From the NCBI GenBank assembly GCA_035549075.1, contig DASZRT010000111.1, forward strand, positions 15,183 through 79,182: a DNA stretch of 64,000 nt, written 5' to 3'. The translations under genes and the position numbers were made by a program. Below the pieces are notes generated by a model. That model did no database searches and was not told where the DNA came from. It worked only from the letters and a program-made list of their open reading frames with translations. How positions within the stretch are numbered: position 1 is the stretch's first letter; every line of letters begins with the position of its first letter. This stretch comes from DASZFV01 sp035549075. GTDB taxonomy: Bacteria; Myxococcota_A; Polyangia; Fen-1088. This document shows positions 10,037 through 17,912 of the stretch, piece by piece.

Positions 10037-11161
10037 CTACTGAGATTGCGTCCAGAGCTTCCAGAAGCCTTGGACCGTGATGTTCCCGCCGTCGGTGTGG
10101 CCACCCGGGACTGCGCAATAGACGACCGGGAAATGTGCGGGGCAGTCGTACTGCAAGCACGGCCCCGAGTTGAACGCCTTTTCGCCCGGGTCCCAGGGCG
10201 TCGTCGTCTTCCCGCAGCCGTTGCGCATGACGAGGCTGTCGATGGCCGCCAGCGTCTGAGCCTCGGGCGTGCCGTTGTCGGTCTGGCCGCGCACGACGAT
10301 CGCCGCCGTCTGCCCCGAGCACGCGTCGTGGTTGAGCTGCAGTCCGCCCGCGGCAAAGCCGACGCCCGCGATCACGTTCGCGCGGTTGCACGACATGAGC
10401 CCCGTGAACCACGCGCCGCTGCTGTAGCCCGACACGTAGACCTTGCTCTTGTCGATGCAGTACTCGGCCTCGACCTCGGCCAGCACCTGATCGAAGTACG
10501 GGAGCTCGGGCGAGTGCGCGTCGTCGCCGTCGGGGCCCGCCGAGAAGCAACCCTTGTAGGCGAGCAGCTGCACCTGCACCGACTCCGTCGACGCGGGGCC
10601 GCCCATGAGCAGCTCGCCCTCGGCCGTCGAGCCCGTGCCGCAGCCGTTGCCCCACATCGTGAGCGGCCACGCCTTCGCCGTGGTGTAGCCCTTGGGTGGG
10701 TTCGTGAAGTAGCGGCGCTTCGCCTCCGCCGCGAACTTCGGATCGACGGTGACCATCGTGTCGTGCGTCGTCCACTGCCCCGCGGTCTCGTTGGGGACGT
10801 CCTTGCTGCAGCCGCTGCTCATGCCCGAAGGCTTGTCGCCCGTCGCGACGGCGCCGCCCGTGCCGCCCGTCGACGTCGTGCCGCCGGAGCCGCCCGTCGC
10901 CGGGACGCCACCCGCGCCGCCCGTCGCGACGACGCCGCCGGAGCCGCCCGTGGTCGGCGCGCCGCCCTCGCCGGTCACGCCACCCTGGTCCGACGAGCCG
11001 CCCGTGCCGCCGCTGGCCGACGTCGTCCCGCCGGATCCACCGGTGCCCGTCGATCCGGCGCTCGCGCCGCCGCCTCCGCCCGACGGAACGCCGTTTCCGC
11101 CCCCGCACGCGGCGAGCGCGATGGCTATGAACACGACCGCGACCGACGCCGAGCTTCCCAT
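10037..11161 (-). CDS. Poly(3-hydroxybutyrate) depolymerase / feruloyl-esterase-like lipoprotein
   Basis: Encodes 374 residues. The lipobox LAAC ends a short signal peptide, so the protein is probably anchored to a membrane. A linker of about 85 residues is built from GTGGSGGT-like repeats. The catalytic part is an alpha/beta-hydrolase fold with the nucleophile elbow GYSSGAW and a late GGHT histidine. Family resemblance is to LpqC-type polyester or feruloyl esterases. Eight or more cysteines suggest disulfides outside the cytoplasm. The start is the Met directly before the signal peptide. It stands apart, 69 bp from leuD on the same strand. Substrate specificity is not predictable. Confidence 0.75.
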   Translation of the reverse strand: MGSSASVAVVFIAIALAACGGGNGVPSGGGGGASAGSTGTGGSGGTTSASGGTGGSSDQGGVTGEGGAPTTGGSGGVVATGGAGGVPATGGSGGTTSTGGTGGAVATGDKPSGMSSGCSKDVPNETAGQWTTHDTMVTVDPKFAAEAKRRYFTNPPKGYTTAKAWPLTMWGNGCGTGSTAEGELLMGGPASTESVQVQLLAYKGCFSAGPDGDDAHSPELPYFDQVLAEVEAEYCIDKSKVYVSGYSSGAWFTGLMSCNRANVIAGVGFAAGGLQLNHDACSGQTAAIVVRGQTDNGTPEAQTLAAIDSLVMRNGCGKTTTPWDPGEKAFNSGPCLQYDCPAHFPVVYCAVPGGHTDGGNITVQGFWKLWTQSQ

Positions 11162-11230
11162 GCCCGCAGCATAGGTTCGATCGCGCGGCCGCCGCGCGCA
11201 TCGAGGGCGCGCGGCGTGCAACGTCCGGCT

Positions 11231-11815
11231 TCAGCCGCGGCCGGCTTCGAACTTCGAGATCTCGGCGTCCTTCGACAGCAGGAACTGCAGCTCGTCGATG
11301 CCGTTCAGCAGGCAGTAGCGCGAGAACGGATCGACGGAGAACTTCGCCGTGATCTGATCCTTGCCCGCGCCGAACGTCACCGTCTGCGCCTCGAGCGAGA
11401 CCGTGACCTCGGCGCCCGGCGCCGCGATGAGCTTGGCGTGCGTCGCCGCGTCGAGGGCGATGGGCAGCAGGCCGTTCTTGAGCGAGTTGTTCTTGAAGAT
11501 GTCGGCGATCGACGTCGAGATCACGGCGCGGAAGCCGTAGTCGTAGAGCGCCCACGGCGCGTGCTCGCGCGACGAGCCGCAGCCGAAGTTGTCGCCCGCG
11601 ACCAAAACGCGCGCGCCCTTCGCCTCGGGCTTGTTGAGCGCGAAGTCGGGCTTCTGCGAGCCGTCGGCGTTGAAGCGCCAATCGGAGAACAGCATCTCGC
11701 CGAGGCCGTTCTTGCTCGTCGCCTTGAGGAAGCGCGCCGGGATGATCTGATCCGTGTCGATGTTCTCCGTCGGGAGAACGACCGTCTTCGAGGTAAACGT
11801 CTTGATCGGTTCCAT
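11231..11815 (-). CDS. leuD: 3-isopropylmalate dehydratase small subunit
   Basis: Encodes 194 residues, the usual length. It carries NIDTDQIIPARFLK at the N-terminus and GDNFGCGSSREHAPWAL near residue 75, both LeuD hallmarks that shape the substrate site next to the LeuC iron-sulfur cluster. With LeuC it interconverts 2- and 3-isopropylmalate in leucine synthesis (and citraconate-type substrates in the citramalate route). The ATG shares one base with the leuC stop (TAATG), so the two subunits are translationally coupled. Confidence 0.97.
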   Translation of the reverse strand: MEPIKTFTSKTVVLPTENIDTDQIIPARFLKATSKNGLGEMLFSDWRFNADGSQKPDFALNKPEAKGARVLVAGDNFGCGSSREHAPWALYDYGFRAVISTSIADIFKNNSLKNGLLPIALDAATHAKLIAAPGAEVTVSLEAQTVTFGAGKDQITAKFSVDPFSRYCLLNGIDELQFLLSKDAEISKFEAGRG

Positions 11816-13212
11816 TACGTGAGGCTCCGTGCGTCGGTGACCTTGCCGGTGACGGCGGCGGCGGCGGCCGTGAGCGGGCTCGCGAGGAAGGTGCGCCCGC
11901 CCGCGCCCTGCCGGCCCTCGAAGTTGCGGTTGCTCGTCGAGACGGCGTACTGGCCCGGCTTGAGCTGGTCGCCGTTCATGGCGATGCACATCGAGCACCC
12001 GGCCTCGCGCCACTCGGCGCCCGCCTCGGCGAAAACGCGATCGAGGCCCTCGGCCTCGGCCGCCTTCTTGATCCGCTGAGAGCCCGGCACGATGAGCGCC
12101 CTGACGCCCGGCGCGACTTTACGGCCCTTGAAAATAGTCGCCGCCGCGCGCAGGTCCGACATGCGCGAGTTCGTGCAGCTGCCGATGAAGACGACGTCGA
12201 CCTTGTGGCCCAGCAGCGGCTGCCCGCCCTCGAGGCCCATGTACGCCAGCGCCTTCTCGAGCGTCGGGTTCGTCGCCGCCGGCACCTTCGCGCCGATCGC
12301 CATGCCCATGCCCGGGTTCGTGCCGTAGGTGATCATCGGCTCGATCGCCGCCGCGTCGAAGATCTCCTCGCGGTCGAAGGTCGCGCCCGCGTCGCTCGGC
12401 AGCGCGCGCCACGCGGCGACGGCCTTGTCCCACGCCGCGCCCTGCGGCGCGCGCGGGCGGCCCTTCAAGTACTCGAACGTGATCTCGTCGGGCGCGATCA
12501 TGCCGGCGCGCGCGCCGGCCTCGATCGACATGTTGCAGACGGTCATGCGCTCTTCCATCGAGAGCGCGCGGATGGCGGAGCCGCGGTACTCGATGACGTG
12601 GCCCGTGCCGCCGCCGATGCCGAGGCGCGCGATGACGGCGAGGACGATGTCCTTGGCCGTGACGCCCGGCTTGAGCTTGCCCTCGACCGTCACGGCGAGC
12701 GTCTTCGGTTTGTTCTGCAGCAGCGACTGCGTCGCGAGGACGTGCGAGACCTCGCTCGTGCCGATGCCGAAGGCCAGCGCGCCGAACGCGCCGTGCGTCG
12801 ACGTGTGGCTGTCGCCGCAAACGATGATCTGCCCCGGCTGCGTCACGCCGAGCTCGGGGCCGATGACGTGGACGATGCCCTGCCCCTCGCTGCCGAGCGC
12901 GTAGAGCTCGATGCCGAAGTCGGCGCAGTTGGTCTCGAGCTGCGCGATCTGCTTGGCGGCGGCGTTGTCGAGCACGGGGATCTTGCCGTCCTTCCCGCGC
13001 GGCGTCGTCGGCGTCGAGTGGTCCATCGTCGCGACGGTGCGCTCGGGGCGGCGGACCTTGAGGCCGCGCTCGCGCAGCCACGTGAAGGCCTGCGGCGACG
13101 TCACCTCGTGGATGAGGTGGAGATCGACGTAGAGGATCGCCGGCGTGTCGGCGGTGGCCGCGCTCACGAGGTGCGCGTCCCAGATCTTCTCGAACAACGT
13201 GCGGGGTGCCAT
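11815..13212 (-). CDS. leuC: 3-isopropylmalate dehydratase large subunit
   Basis: Encodes 465 residues. The [4Fe-4S] ligands are visible as GSCTNSR (Cys near residue 346) and CSMC (near 404-407). GDSHTSTHGAFGALAFGIG and YGTNPGMGMAI are further aconitase-superfamily marks. The first ATG (MAPRTLFEK) is chosen; a TTG three codons earlier is possible. It works with LeuD in leucine biosynthesis, and citramalate synthase a few kb away may feed the same enzyme for isoleucine. The LysR-type regulator diverges 79 bp upstream with a clear operator between them. Confidence 0.97.
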   Translation of the reverse strand: MAPRTLFEKIWDAHLVSAATADTPAILYVDLHLIHEVTSPQAFTWLRERGLKVRRPERTVATMDHSTPTTPRGKDGKIPVLDNAAAKQIAQLETNCADFGIELYALGSEGQGIVHVIGPELGVTQPGQIIVCGDSHTSTHGAFGALAFGIGTSEVSHVLATQSLLQNKPKTLAVTVEGKLKPGVTAKDIVLAVIARLGIGGGTGHVIEYRGSAIRALSMEERMTVCNMSIEAGARAGMIAPDEITFEYLKGRPRAPQGAAWDKAVAAWRALPSDAGATFDREEIFDAAAIEPMITYGTNPGMGMAIGAKVPAATNPTLEKALAYMGLEGGQPLLGHKVDVVFIGSCTNSRMSDLRAAATIFKGRKVAPGVRALIVPGSQRIKKAAEAEGLDRVFAEAGAEWREAGCSMCIAMNGDQLKPGQYAVSTSNRNFEGRQGAGGRTFLASPLTAAAAAVTGKVTDARSLT

Positions 13213-13272
13213 GGGGCCCAACTCTGCCCGGATTCGAGGGGCCGATCCACTGACAGCTGACGGCCGCGACCA

Positions 13273-13287
13273 TTAAGATATACTTAA
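13273..13287. promoter_or_regulatory. LysR-type operator (T-N11-A palindrome) between leuC and the regulator
   Basis: TTAAG-ATATA-CTTAA is a perfect 5-bp inverted repeat around an AT spacer; the inner 13 bases fit the T-N11-A LysR box. It is the only strongly AT-rich run in the divergent intergenic region and ends 4 bp before the regulator's GTG start. This position suggests autorepression of the regulator together with control of leuCD. Confidence 0.75.
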
Positions 13288-13291
13288 CGGT

Positions 13292-14182
13292 GTGGACGCC
13301 GCCCTGATCCCGGCTTTTCACGACGCGCTCGTCGTCGCGCGCACCGGCTCGGTCGCCGAGGCGGCGCGGCGGCTGCACAAGACGCCGTCGGCCGTGTCGC
13401 AGCAGATCCGCCGCATCGACGAGCGGTTCGGCGTCTCCCTGTTCGAGAAGGCTGGGCGCGGCATCCGGCTCAGCTCGGCGGGCGAGGCGGTGTTCGGCAG
13501 CCTGACGCGCCTGTTCGACGAGGTGGACTCGCTCGAGGCGGCCCTACGGGAGGTCACGGCCCCGCGCGTGACGTCGCTGCGGATCGCCGCGAGCGATTAC
13601 GTGGGCGAGGCGCTGCTGCTGCCCGTCTTGCGTCGGCTGTTCGCCGAGGGCGCGCCGCTGCGGTTCGAGATCACGACGGCGAACTCGATCGAGGCCAGCC
13701 GCCTGGCGTCCGAGGGCCACGTCGACGTCGCGATCATCAGCACCGAGCGCGCTGTGACGGCCAGCGAGATCCCGCTGTGCGCGCAGCGCTTCTTCTGGAT
13801 CGCGCCGGCCGCGAAGGGCAAGCGCGACCTCGCCGCGCCCCTGCGGACGCGCCTCGCGCGCGAGCCGCTGCTCCGCCTCGGCGCCGGCAGCCAAGGCCGC
13901 CGCGTGCTCGACGAACACCTCGGCCGCCTCCGCCTCCGCCCCGTCTCAACGATCGATGTCCCGAGCGTGTCGCTCATCCTCTCCTACGTCCAGCAGGGGC
14001 TGGGGATCGGGCTTGTCCCTGGTCTCGCGCTCCGGGCCGATCGTCGCGACCACCTAGTGATCGATCCGGCCGACGTCCCCGCGATCGACGTGCGCCTGAC
14101 GTGCCGCCCGGCGCTCAAGCGCACGAGGCCGGTCGCCCGGTTCCTCGACGAGCTCGTCGTCGAAGCCCGCCGCGCGCCATAG
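13292..14182 (+). CDS. LysR-family transcriptional regulator (probable leuCD regulator)
   Basis: Encodes 296 residues. The N-terminal winged helix-turn-helix (residues about 5-65) has the typical GSVAEAARRLHKTPSAVSQQ recognition region. A linker helix and a periplasmic-binding-like effector domain (about 90-290) follow, including the conserved SYVQQGLGIGLVPG loop. The GTG start lies 4 bp after a palindromic LysR box. The gene diverges from leuCD, the standard arrangement for a LysR activator of those genes; the effector is probably a pathway intermediate. That is inference; regulation of distant genes is equally possible. Confidence 0.88.
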   Translation: MDAALIPAFHDALVVARTGSVAEAARRLHKTPSAVSQQIRRIDERFGVSLFEKAGRGIRLSSAGEAVFGSLTRLFDEVDSLEAALREVTAPRVTSLRIAASDYVGEALLLPVLRRLFAEGAPLRFEITTANSIEASRLASEGHVDVAIISTERAVTASEIPLCAQRFFWIAPAAKGKRDLAAPLRTRLAREPLLRLGAGSQGRRVLDEHLGRLRLRPVSTIDVPSVSLILSYVQQGLGIGLVPGLALRADRRDHLVIDPADVPAIDVRLTCRPALKRTRPVARFLDELVVEARRAP

Positions 14183-14195
14183 GAGAGAACATCCC

Positions 14196-14209
14196 GCGGC
14201 GATCGCCGC
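14196..14209. terminator. Perfect palindrome between convergent genes
   Basis: GCGGCGATCGCCGC is a perfect 14-bp palindrome in the 28-bp gap between the LysR gene stop and the stop of the convergent Sel1-like gene. The place suggests a short bidirectional terminator, but there is no T-run and palindromes of this kind are common at this GC content. Confidence 0.3.
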
Positions 14210-14210
14210 A

Positions 14211-15290
14211 TCACTTACGGGCGCATCTGAGACCCGACATTTCGAGCAGACCGACCGTCGTCCTCTTCTTGCCAACGAAGCGAGCGATGACGAAGTCCGA
14301 ATCTGCCAATTCCTGTTCGATCGCTTCTACTCTGTCGCCGGCGACGAGATAGGCCTTCGTGAGGCTCTGATCCGCCGCGTGGAAGGACAACTTCGGCGCC
14401 GTCACCACGCACCGCTCGAGGGGCGCGGGATGGTTTCGGACCGGGCCGACACCTGGCCAGTACGCGCCACAGCATTCAGGCTGTACCTCTCGATTCGAGA
14501 TCGAAACTTCGGAGGACGTGACGGCGATCTCCCCGTTGAGATCACCTCTCATCGTCCAGCGACCGTCCTCTTGGCGTTTTGCCTGAGAGATACACGAGCA
14601 GCTATGGTCCGCGCCCCACCGGGACTCGTAGACGAGCCACAGCTCGTCCGCTCCTTCAACGAGACACACCGAGCCGCCCTCGGTCTTGTAGCGACCCGTG
14701 ACGTCACGGTCGACGAGCTCCCTAGCGTTGGACGACGGCTCCGGCGGCTTCGAACCAACTTCGATCGCTGGAGCCGTCGACCGGTCGTGCGTGGCTGCAA
14801 GACCGAGCTTGCCGGCGATGTCCATGTAGTCCCCGCCCAAGTTCTTCGCGACGACCTCGGCGATTTGACACGCTGACTCGGTGGCGTCGTTTTCCGTCGG
14901 CGTACCCGCCTTCGCTTTCGACAGCGTGCACGCCTTGCGAAAGGCGGCGAGGCCTTCCTTCCGCGTAGCGATCTCCTTCACCAGGATTCCGCCGAGGTTG
15001 AAGCAACCGAGGACGTAATCTTTCTTGCACAGGGGTCGCAGATACTCGACCGCCTTGGGTTCGTCTCCTTGGATCTGCGCGTAGTCGACGGCGACGTCGT
15101 AGCAAGTCGTGGGTGTTCCCTTCGTCGCGCACTCCCTCTTCCAACGCTCGATCGTCTCGGTCGGCACCTTCACGGCCTGCGGGCGAAAGAGGAGCTGATC
15201 GTCTTCACCGCCACCGTCGCGCGCGCTCGACGCCGGACGCATAGCCACCATCACGGCGCAGAAAACGACCGACGTGACGAGCCCTTTCAT
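14211..15290 (-). CDS. Secreted Cys-rich protein with Sel1-like repeats
   Basis: Encodes 359 residues with a signal peptide (VTSVVFCAVMVA) and a charged acidic stretch after it. Residues about 50-165 show Cys pairs spaced as in disulfide-linked Sel1-like repeats (CATKGTPTTCYDVAVDYAQ, CKKDYVLGCFNLGGILVKE). The C-terminal half is beta-like with several more cysteines and no recognised domain. Its base composition is visibly less GC-rich than its neighbours, hinting at faster evolution or transfer. Likely periplasmic or extracellular and protein-binding; function unknown. It ends convergent to the LysR gene and starts 31 bp from the stop of the citramalate synthase gene. Confidence 0.6.
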   Translation of the reverse strand: MKGLVTSVVFCAVMVAMRPASSARDGGGEDDQLLFRPQAVKVPTETIERWKRECATKGTPTTCYDVAVDYAQIQGDEPKAVEYLRPLCKKDYVLGCFNLGGILVKEIATRKEGLAAFRKACTLSKAKAGTPTENDATESACQIAEVVAKNLGGDYMDIAGKLGLAATHDRSTAPAIEVGSKPPEPSSNARELVDRDVTGRYKTEGGSVCLVEGADELWLVYESRWGADHSCSCISQAKRQEDGRWTMRGDLNGEIAVTSSEVSISNREVQPECCGAYWPGVGPVRNHPAPLERCVVTAPKLSFHAADQSLTKAYLVAGDRVEAIEQELADSDFVIARFVGKKRTTVGLLEMSGLRCARK

Positions 15291-15321
15291 GGGAGCTTTG
15301 GTCCTCGAGAACCGCGTGAGC

Positions 15322-16917
15322 TTAGGCGACGCGGGCGGCGGCGGCGCGGGCGCGCGCGAGGGGGAGCTCGAGCGCGTCGGCGAGCGCCGCGGCCGAGGCC
15401 TCGATGATGTTGGGCGAGACGCCGATCGTGCTCCAACGCTCCTCGCCGCGCGCGGCCTCGATGAGCACGCGCGTCTTCGCGCCCGTGGCCGCCTCGGGAT
15501 CGAGGATGCGGACCTTGTAATCGGCGAGGTGCACCTCGGCCAGCAGCGGGAACGCGGCGTTGAGCGCTTTGTGAAAGGCGCCGTCGAGCGCGTGCACGGG
15601 GCCCGTGCCCTCGGCGACGGTGTGGAGGATCTCGTCGCCGACGCGCACCTTGACCGTGGCCTCGGCGAACATGCTGTTGCCGCGGCGCTGCTCGGAGATC
15701 ACGACGACGTCGAGCACCTCGAACGGCGCGACGTAGCCCGATTGATAGCGGCGCGTGAGCAATTCGAACGAGCCCTCGGCGGCCTCGAACTGATAGCCCT
15801 GGTTCTCGAGCTCTTTGATGCGCGTCACGAGCGCGCGCTCGGTGCCGGCGGCGTCGACGCCGAGCTCGCTCGCGCGCATGCGGACGTTGCCGCGGCCCGA
15901 GAGCTCGGACACGACGATGTGGCGCTGGTTGCCGACGCGCTCGGGGGCGACGTGCTCGTAGCTGGCCGTGAGCTTCTCGACGGCGGCGACGTGCGCGCCG
16001 CCCTTGTGCGCGAAGGCCGAGCGGCCGACGTAGGGCGCGTGCGCGCGCGGGCGGATGTTGGCGATCTCGCTCACCGTGCGCGACAGGTCGGTCAAGCGCG
16101 CGAGGTTCTCGTCGGGCACGCAGCGGCGCTCCATCTTGAGCTGCAGCGCCGGGATGATCGAGATGAGGTTGGCGTTGCCGCAGCGCTCGCCCCAGCCGTT
16201 CATCGTGCCCTGCACCTGCGTGCAGCCGGCCTCGACGGCGGCCAGCGCGTTGGCGACGGCGAGGTCGGCGTCGTTGTGCGAGTGGATTCCCAAGCGCACG
16301 CCTCCGGCGTGCGTAGATCCCGTCGGGATCGTCGCGCGCACGACGCCGACGACCTCGGTGATGAAGCTCGGCAGCGAGCCGCCGTTCGTGTCGCACATCG
16401 TGACCCAGTCGGCGCCGGCGTCGGCCGCGGCCTTGACCGTCGCGAGCGCGTACTTCGCGTCGAGGCGGTAGCCGTCGAAGAAGTGCTCGGCGTCGTACAC
16501 GACCTCGCGGCCCTGCTTCTTGAGGAACGCGACGCTGTCGGCGATCATCGCCAGGTTCTCGTCGAGCGTCGTCTCGAGCACCTTCGTGACGTGCAGCGTG
16601 GACGACTTGCCGAAGATGCACACGACCGGCGTCTCGGCGTCCACGAGCGCGCGCGTGTTGGCGTCGCCGTCGGCGCGGCCGCCCGCCTTGCGCGTGCTGC
16701 CGAAGGCCGTGAGCTTGGCGTGCTGGAGCGACAGCGACTTCGCGCGCCGGAAGAACTCGATGTCCTTGGGGTTCGAGCCCGGGTAGCCGCCCTCGACGAA
16801 GTGGATGCCGAAGCCGTCGAGCAGCTTGGTGATCTTGAGCTTGTCCTCGACCGAGAGGCTGAGGCCCTCGCTCTGCGTGCCGTCGCGCAGGGTCGTGTCG
16901 AAGAGATGGATGTTCAT
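15322..16917 (-). CDS. cimA: (R)-citramalate synthase
   Basis: Encodes 531 residues. It opens with the HMGL-like barrel motif FDTTLRDGTQSEGLSLS. The metal/substrate region HSHNDADLAVANALAAVEAG and the MCDTNGG strand follow, then a C-terminal LeuA-type allosteric domain from about residue 400. EGGYPGSNPKD near the N-terminus and the total length fit the CimA branch rather than LeuA. It would condense pyruvate and acetyl-CoA to citramalate, the threonine-independent start of isoleucine synthesis. LeuCD encoded nearby could carry out the next step. It lies 31 bp from the stop-start junction with the Sel1-like gene. Confidence 0.9.
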   Translation of the reverse strand: MNIHLFDTTLRDGTQSEGLSLSVEDKLKITKLLDGFGIHFVEGGYPGSNPKDIEFFRRAKSLSLQHAKLTAFGSTRKAGGRADGDANTRALVDAETPVVCIFGKSSTLHVTKVLETTLDENLAMIADSVAFLKKQGREVVYDAEHFFDGYRLDAKYALATVKAAADAGADWVTMCDTNGGSLPSFITEVVGVVRATIPTGSTHAGGVRLGIHSHNDADLAVANALAAVEAGCTQVQGTMNGWGERCGNANLISIIPALQLKMERRCVPDENLARLTDLSRTVSEIANIRPRAHAPYVGRSAFAHKGGAHVAAVEKLTASYEHVAPERVGNQRHIVVSELSGRGNVRMRASELGVDAAGTERALVTRIKELENQGYQFEAAEGSFELLTRRYQSGYVAPFEVLDVVVISEQRRGNSMFAEATVKVRVGDEILHTVAEGTGPVHALDGAFHKALNAAFPLLAEVHLADYKVRILDPEAATGAKTRVLIEAARGEERWSTIGVSPNIIEASAAALADALELPLARARAAAARVA

Positions 16918-16998
16918 GGGTTCCCCGGGTCCTGGAAAACGCGCAAGCCTATGCCGGCAGGCGCTCGATCTCCAGGGGAAACGCGGGCGCGCCGTGGC

Positions 16999-17196
16999 TC
17001 AGTGCATCGGGTACGGCAGGACTTCGCAGGTCGGCGCGCAGTTGCCGCTGACCGTGCAGCGCATCCCGTCGGGGCAGGTCATCGTCGCGCAGGGATCGCC
17101 GCACTGCTGGGGCCGGCCCGGCTTGGGAAAGCCCGTGCAGCCGGCGAGCGCGAGCGTGACGGCGAGCAGCGCGGCGACGGCGGGGAGGCGCGGCAT
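16999..17196 (-). CDS. Small Cys-rich lipoprotein
   Basis: Encodes 65 residues. The signal peptide ends in a lipobox (LALAGC, Cys at residue 20). The mature 45 residues hold six more cysteines (CGDPCATMTCPDGMRC ... CAPTC), suggesting a disulfide-knotted outer-membrane or periplasmic peptide. Similar short Cys-rich lipoproteins are common in myxobacteria, without known function. It diverges from the methyltransferase gene with 48 bp between the starts. Confidence 0.6.
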   Translation of the reverse strand: MPRLPAVAALLAVTLALAGCTGFPKPGRPQQCGDPCATMTCPDGMRCTVSGNCAPTCEVLPYPMH

Positions 17197-17244
17197 GGCC
17201 GTGACCGTAGCGCCCCGTCCGTCGACGTGCCAGTGTCGCCCGTC

Positions 17245-17904
17245 ATGAACGCGGCGGCGCCGCCCGAGCGACGCGAGGTGCACCACGGCGACGCGCTCCC
17301 GTGGCTGCGCGCGTGGAGGCCGCTCGTCGGGTGCAGCGTCGTGACGTCGCTGCCCGACGTCGCCGAGATGGCAGGCCTGAGCCTCGATTCGTGGACGCGC
17401 TGGTTCACGGACGCGGCGGCGCTCGTGCTCGACGCCGTGCCCGACGACGGCGTCGCGATCTTCTTTCAAAGCGACGTCAAACGCGGCGGCGCGTGGATCG
17501 ACAAGGGCGCGCTCGTGCAGCGCGCCGCCGACGCCGCGGGCGCGCGGCTGTTGTTCCACAAGATCGTGTGCCGCAAGCCGGCCGGGACGGTCACCTTCGG
17601 CCGCGCGAGCTACTCGCACCTGCTCGGCTACTCGCGCGGCGTGCGCCCGAAGCCCGAGCGCGCGACCGCCGACGTCCTGCCCGACGGCGGCTTCCAGCCC
17701 GGCGTCAAGTCGATGGGCGTCCTCGCCTGCGTCGACGCGTGCCGGTTCGTCGCGCGCGAAACAGCGACGCGCACGATCGTCGATCCGTTCTGCGGCTACG
17801 GGACCGTGCTCGCGGTCGCGAACGCCCTCGGCCTACGCGCCGTGGGCGTCGACCTGTCCGCGCGCATGTGCAAACGCGCGCGGACGCTCGAAGTGAACCT
17901 CTAG
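17245..17904 (+). CDS. Small beta-class SAM-dependent amino-methyltransferase with SLPD motif
   Basis: Encodes 219 residues. The N-terminal catalytic region (HHGDALPWLRAWRPL, then VVTSLPDVAEM near residue 35) precedes the SAM-binding motif DPFCGYGT near residue 180. This order is that of beta-class DNA N4/N6 methyltransferases, and the SAM pocket looks intact. The catalytic tetrapeptide is SLPD instead of the usual (S/D/N)PP(Y/W/F), and no target-recognition domain is visible at this size. The substrate could be DNA, RNA or protein. No endonuclease gene is nearby, so it is not an obvious restriction-modification enzyme. Confidence 0.7.
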   Translation: MNAAAPPERREVHHGDALPWLRAWRPLVGCSVVTSLPDVAEMAGLSLDSWTRWFTDAAALVLDAVPDDGVAIFFQSDVKRGGAWIDKGALVQRAADAAGARLLFHKIVCRKPAGTVTFGRASYSHLLGYSRGVRPKPERATADVLPDGGFQPGVKSMGVLACVDACRFVARETATRTIVDPFCGYGTVLAVANALGLRAVGVDLSARMCKRARTLEVNL

Positions 17905-17912
17905 TTTAGAGG
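17898..17912. terminator. Small hairpin containing both convergent stop codons
   Basis: CCTCTA-GTT-TAGAGG is a perfect 6-bp stem. It holds the TAG stop of the methyltransferase gene (17902-17904) and the TAA stop of the opposite lipoprotein gene (17906-17908), which are separated by one base. It could act as a weak bidirectional terminator. There is no long T-run. Confidence 0.4.

Noticed and set aside
10825..11110. Tandem repeats resembling a CRISPR or minisatellite
   Set aside because: They encode the Gly/Thr/Ser linker of the lipoprotein; units are short, irregular and in frame, with no spacers.
15274..17904. 876-codon frame reading into the methyltransferase
   Set aside because: Only the last 219 codons, from the ATG at 17245, are gene-like; the rest is antisense to cimA.
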